Of a DNA stretch of 10,261 nt, positions 7,501-10,261 are shown one piece after another. The first letter of the stretch is position 1, and each line of letters opens with the position of its first letter. The translations under genes and the position numbers were made by a program. Source of the DNA: Pleurotus djamor (lineage: Eukaryota > Basidiomycota > Agaricomycetes > Agaricales > Pleurotaceae); contig JAPEVF010001395.1 of the NCBI GenBank assembly GCA_029747585.1, positions 1 to 10,261 on the forward strand. Direction: 5' to 3'. The notes under the pieces were generated by a model, which searched no databases, had not been told where the DNA came from, and was given only the letters and a program-made list of their open reading frames with translations.

Positions 7501-7947
7501 CGTTGGCTGGGATGATGTTTGATAACAAGAGGTTGTGTACAAAGTGAAGGGACCTCGTTAAAAATTGGAATTTCCTTTTGGAAAAGGGGCCAAATCGAGG
7601 GGACCGAGTACTGTCAAGTGAGCCATGTTGAACATCATGGGGTGGGAATGGATTGAAGGGACGCATGAAGGGACCTTGCTCGCTAGGTACATCGATAACC
7701 ATCTTCCTTCGTTATTTGTGAGTTGTGCGTCGTGGACATCCATGCCCGTATCCACTTACTACTTTGGAGGAAGACCAGAGGTCTCCGCTGCTACGCAGTT
7801 GTGGGTCGTTGCAATTTGAGTGTTTGTCGACGATGTGTGGTTTCCGTCAAGTAACGCGTGGTGCGTCCTCAAGTGCCGCTAAGGGGCTTGTCTCAGGGTG
7901 AGCGTCCTTTTTAGCCTTCACAGCTTTCCATCAAACGATACACAGGC
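7501..7947. promoter_or_regulatory. Shared divergent intergenic region of the dioxygenase and UCH genes
   Basis: The 447-nt spacer separates two start codons that point away from each other, so it should contain both promoters. Open frames inside it carry no protein-family motif. No clear TATA box is seen for either gene. Both starts have acceptable contexts (CCAACGATG for the dioxygenase, ACAGGCATGG for the UCH). Confidence 0.5.
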
Positions 7948-9200
7948 ATGGCTTCGGCAAAGTCGTCTCAAAAATGGGTCCCCCTTGAGTGCAGTCCAGA
8001 GGTAAGCTAAGCCGAATGGCACTTCATCGTGGATGTGTGTAATCCTTGATCCTAGGTTTTCAATTCGGTATGGATAGCATGAGTCACAGAGCGATCCTTC
8101 ATATGATACCGATGGCTTGCATAGTGGTCTAAACAAGCTGGTCTCGTTCTCTCCCAAGACTGCTTTCACGAGGTCTTGGGCCTTGATGAAGAGGTGGGTG
8201 TCATAGTCTTGCGACGTCGAACGTCCAAAGGCATTGATAGGAACCGCTTGCTGTTTTAGCTTCTTGGATTAATTCCGCGACCCGTAAAAGCTGTGATCCT
8301 CATCTTTCCTAACATAGGAGAGGTCGCAGCGAAGCATGATCAAGAAGACGATTTGGCTAGAAAGAACGGTACCTTGCCTATCGACCCCACAGTTTTGTGG
8401 GTCAAGCAAACGGTATGGATGGGTGCAATGATCCTCTAATTTGGACTCAATCAGCACATCGTTTAAAGATTGGTAACGCCTGTGGAACGATGGCCATTTC
8501 CCATGCCCTGGCGAATGTGAGCGCTCGCTCATGAGTGTGTATTTATTCGCGTCCTTACTTGAGCCTTTGTTACGCGGCCTCTCCAGAGCAATGTAACCTT
8601 CGCGCCTCATAGCGCTCTGACCAAATTTACTATGGAATGCCAGGGTACGTCTCGGTACTCCCTTATGCTTGATGTTCGCTAAACATTCCAAAGGAAAATC
8701 AATCAAGGAACGCTCGAATCTCCTCGAGAATACACCGCTTTTTACAGATATCCATACGAACCTAGCCAGTCAAGGTCAATCCATCGTAACCGAGGAAGTC
8801 ATGGACACTCCATTACACTACTCTGCTTTCGTCGCTGCCCCTGAACCAGATCTGCGCAAGAAAGCTAGTGAAGGCGGGGCTGCAGCTGCCGCCCTGAGCT
8901 TGGTCAGCTCGGTTACTGAGAACCTCTCAGCCTTGAAGGAAGCTGCGGAGACAATAGCTGGTGCTCCAAGGGAAAGCACAGGAATGCGGTTGATAGAACT
9001 TGACGGTGCCAGGGCAGGTCCTTATGATCGAGGTGAATGCAAGGATGTTCTGCTGGTACGTATCGGCATCGTCATCCCTTCGATCCGTCATTTAAACATG
9101 TTATCTGTAGGATGCGGTTCGTTTTATCAAAGAGCACCATATTGCGTTCTCACCTGCGGATATTCGGTTTAATATCCTTGCGTTAGCTCCTCCTTCGTAG
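7948..9200 (+). CDS. Ubiquitin carboxyl-terminal hydrolase, UCH family (peptidase C12)
   Basis: Eight exons: 7948-8001, 8056-8067, 8125-8193, 8260-8412, 8469-8516, 8587-8644, 8694-9055, 9111-9200. Introns are 49-70 nt. The joined frame is 282 codons with stop, giving 281 residues. The N-terminus KWVPLECSPEVFNSWSKQAG and then LLGLIPRPVKAVILIFP are typical of UCHL3 and yeast Yuh1. Active-site residues are all present: oxyanion Gln95 in WVKQT, nucleophile Cys101 in IGNACGT, His173 in PLHYSAFV and Asp235 in IELDG. The C-terminus ends DIRFNILALAPPS. The enzyme removes small adducts from the C-terminus of ubiquitin and processes ubiquitin precursors in cytosol and nucleus. Between His173 and Asp235 lie 62 residues, against 15 in human UCHL3; the extra part is Ala/Glu/Ser-rich. 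The gene is complete with no damaged residue. Confidence 0.96.
8056..8067 (+). other. 12-nt micro-exon (exon 2) of the UCH gene
   Basis: GTTTTCAATTCG is flanked by a 54-nt intron ending CCTAG and a 57-nt intron beginning GTATGG. It encodes Val-Phe-Asn-Ser and is phase 0 on both sides, so skipping would delete four residues without changing frame. Its inclusion gives PEVFNSWSKQAGL, which matches the PEVxNxxxxxLGL region of UCH enzymes. Confidence 0.88.
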
Positions 9201-9986
9201 AAGTCTTTGAAGCTGGGGATTAATTAGTAGTATAGCTTGAGTGTAGAGTATGAGCCCAAAGATTGGCTGGCGCGCCCGCAAGCTATGGTGCAGATCCAGA
9301 TAGATTGCCACCGGGTTTAACCTCGGATCCTCGGGGTAGCTCGTGCTCGGTGCGTCGAAGCCACAGAAGGACACGCCAACCAAGAAGTAAACGTGACGGC
9401 GATGATCCTTTCCATGAACTGCGTGACGGCGTGACGTACTGGGCAGTTCCAACTGTACTCAGTGAAGGTAATTGGGCAACTCAATCGACTGGGTACCCCA
9501 TGAGCATTTCCCCCCTTCACTCCGAGGCCCAACTTCAGCCTTCAATCGTTTTTCTGATACGCCTTGCGCGAAGGACCAGTAGTGCGATTGTCGAACAAAG
9601 GTGAACTGAGAGGAGCGCAGGATGAGTTGATAGATAGATTAAAAGTTGATACTCATGCTTAGGAAGCAAACAGTTACGAAAATGAATGAAACCCATATGG
9701 TACAGTGGGGGGACAGAGAAGGCGTTCGTTCCTGCGTCTGAGATATTGCATATGTAGATGATGTAGATGGTGACGAAGATGTTGATAGAGGACAAAGGAT
9801 ATGAGTAGTTGGGCTGGGCGTGATACTAGATGCGGAAAAGAAAGCATAAAGTTGAAAAGAAAAACACAGGCGTACAACAAAAAATTCCGATGATGACAGA
9901 AGCATAGGAACAATAGTGGACAAGGTAGATGGCATCCATACACTGGTTGCTTGCCGTACCTCCGAAGTAACACCTATAGAACGACA
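9201..9986. other. Convergent 3' spacer, no recognised gene
   Basis: This interval lies between the UCH stop codon and the stop codon of the next gene on the other strand. Open frames of up to 113 codons (plus, 9263-9604) and 89 codons (minus, 9452-9183) show no family motif. A minus-strand piece reading YFLVGVSFCGFDAPSTSYPE (about 9387-9328) is mildly protein-like. The part from about 9600 to 9986 is purine-rich on the plus strand, pyrimidine-rich on the minus, and is probably the 3' UTR of the right-hand gene. It contains short GATA and GATGTA repeats (9629-9640, 9752-9770). Confidence 0.5.
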
Positions 9987-10261
9987 TCAGTCGTCGGGAC
10001 CTGAAACGGGAGAGTGAGGCGTTAGTAAAGCGAAGGCCGGCAAGAAGTAAACCCGATGGAAGGGGCCCAAGTCTGGAAGAATCTTCTCACCGAAAAGGCC
10101 AGCACGAGGAGCCGGGGACTGAGGGCCAGGACTCGAAGGAGCGATGGGGGGAGCGAGGTGTGGGTTGGCTAGAAGCGTGGGATCATAAGTTCGCAGCGAT
10201 CAAGTAAATACAGGCAGAGTGAGGACATACGTCTCCACTGGGCCCAAGAAGGCATATTTGC
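9987..10261 (-). CDS. Unidentified protein, C-terminal exons only
   Basis: The last exons of a gene entering from the right edge are proposed as 10261-10231, 10168-10091 and 10000-9987. The introns are 62 nt (GTATGT...TTCTAG) and 90 nt (GTGAGA...TTTACTAACGCC...TTTCAG, with a textbook CTAAC branch site). The joined frame reads ANMPSWAQWR, then PNPHLAPPIAPSSPGPQSPA and PRAGLFGPDD before TGA at 9989-9987. The tail is Pro/Ala/Ser-rich and gives no clue to function. The second intron and the stop are well supported. The first intron is less sure: another acceptor (CTTCGAG or CCCTCAG further in) would pair with a different frame of the upstream exon (KYAFLGPVET). Identity needs the sequence beyond the window. 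Confidence 0.5.

Noticed and set aside
8269..8706. 145-codon minus-strand open frame
   Set aside because: It lies opposite exons 4-7 of the UCH gene, whose family motifs and active-site residues are clear; it is an antisense shadow.
9639..9935. Minus-strand frames rich in Ser, Phe and Leu at the right end
   Set aside because: They follow the stop codon of the right-hand gene in pyrimidine-rich sequence, as expected for its 3' UTR, and lack any motif.
1..10261. Gene cluster for a secondary metabolite around the dioxygenase
   Set aside because: None of the neighbours is a synthase, transporter, P450 or pathway regulator; the genes nearby have housekeeping or unknown roles.

Overview
The window looks like nuclear DNA of a mushroom-forming basidiomycete (Agaricomycetes). 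The genes are split by many short introns (49 to 70 nt, one of 90 nt) with GT..AG ends and CTNAN-like branch sites. The recognisable proteins also have the form seen in agaric genomes. There are no bacterial features, no tRNA or rRNA gene, no CRISPR array and no intact transposon. Exon structures were rebuilt by hand from splice signals, frame continuity and protein-family motifs.

Left part (1-437, minus): the 5' portion of a secreted protein with a signal peptide, a Thr/Pro-rich linker and the start of a DUF5648-type domain. It runs off the left edge and its frame is broken by one ambiguous base at 189. From 438 to about 3700 I find no intact gene. This stretch holds the promoter of the first gene, several isolated coding-like fragments interrupted by stops, small inverted repeats and two more ambiguous bases. 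It reads as a gene-poor or decayed segment.

Centre (3928-5353, plus): a three-exon gene for a 435-residue Ser/Pro/Thr-rich, probably disordered protein of unknown function, with a conserved-looking C-terminal part. A tail-to-tail spacer separates it from an 11-exon gene on the minus strand (7500-5856) for a 365-residue 2-oxoglutarate/Fe(II) dioxygenase of the isopenicillin N synthase-like superfamily. Its HxD...H iron triad is intact, and one of its exons is only 16 nt long.

Right part (7948-9200, plus): an 8-exon gene for a complete ubiquitin C-terminal hydrolase of the UCH family (281 residues, Gln/Cys/His/Asp active site present), including a 12-nt exon. It is divergent from the dioxygenase across a 447-nt spacer. 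Finally, the last three exons of an unidentified minus-strand gene (10261-9987) enter from the right edge, convergent with the UCH gene.

The genes do not form an obvious pathway: an extracellular protein, a disordered protein, a dioxygenase and a deubiquitinase. I see no sign of a coherent new system. The most notable points are the two micro-exons, the competing 3' splice sites in the dioxygenase gene, the insertion in the UCH domain, and the decayed 3 kb interval.
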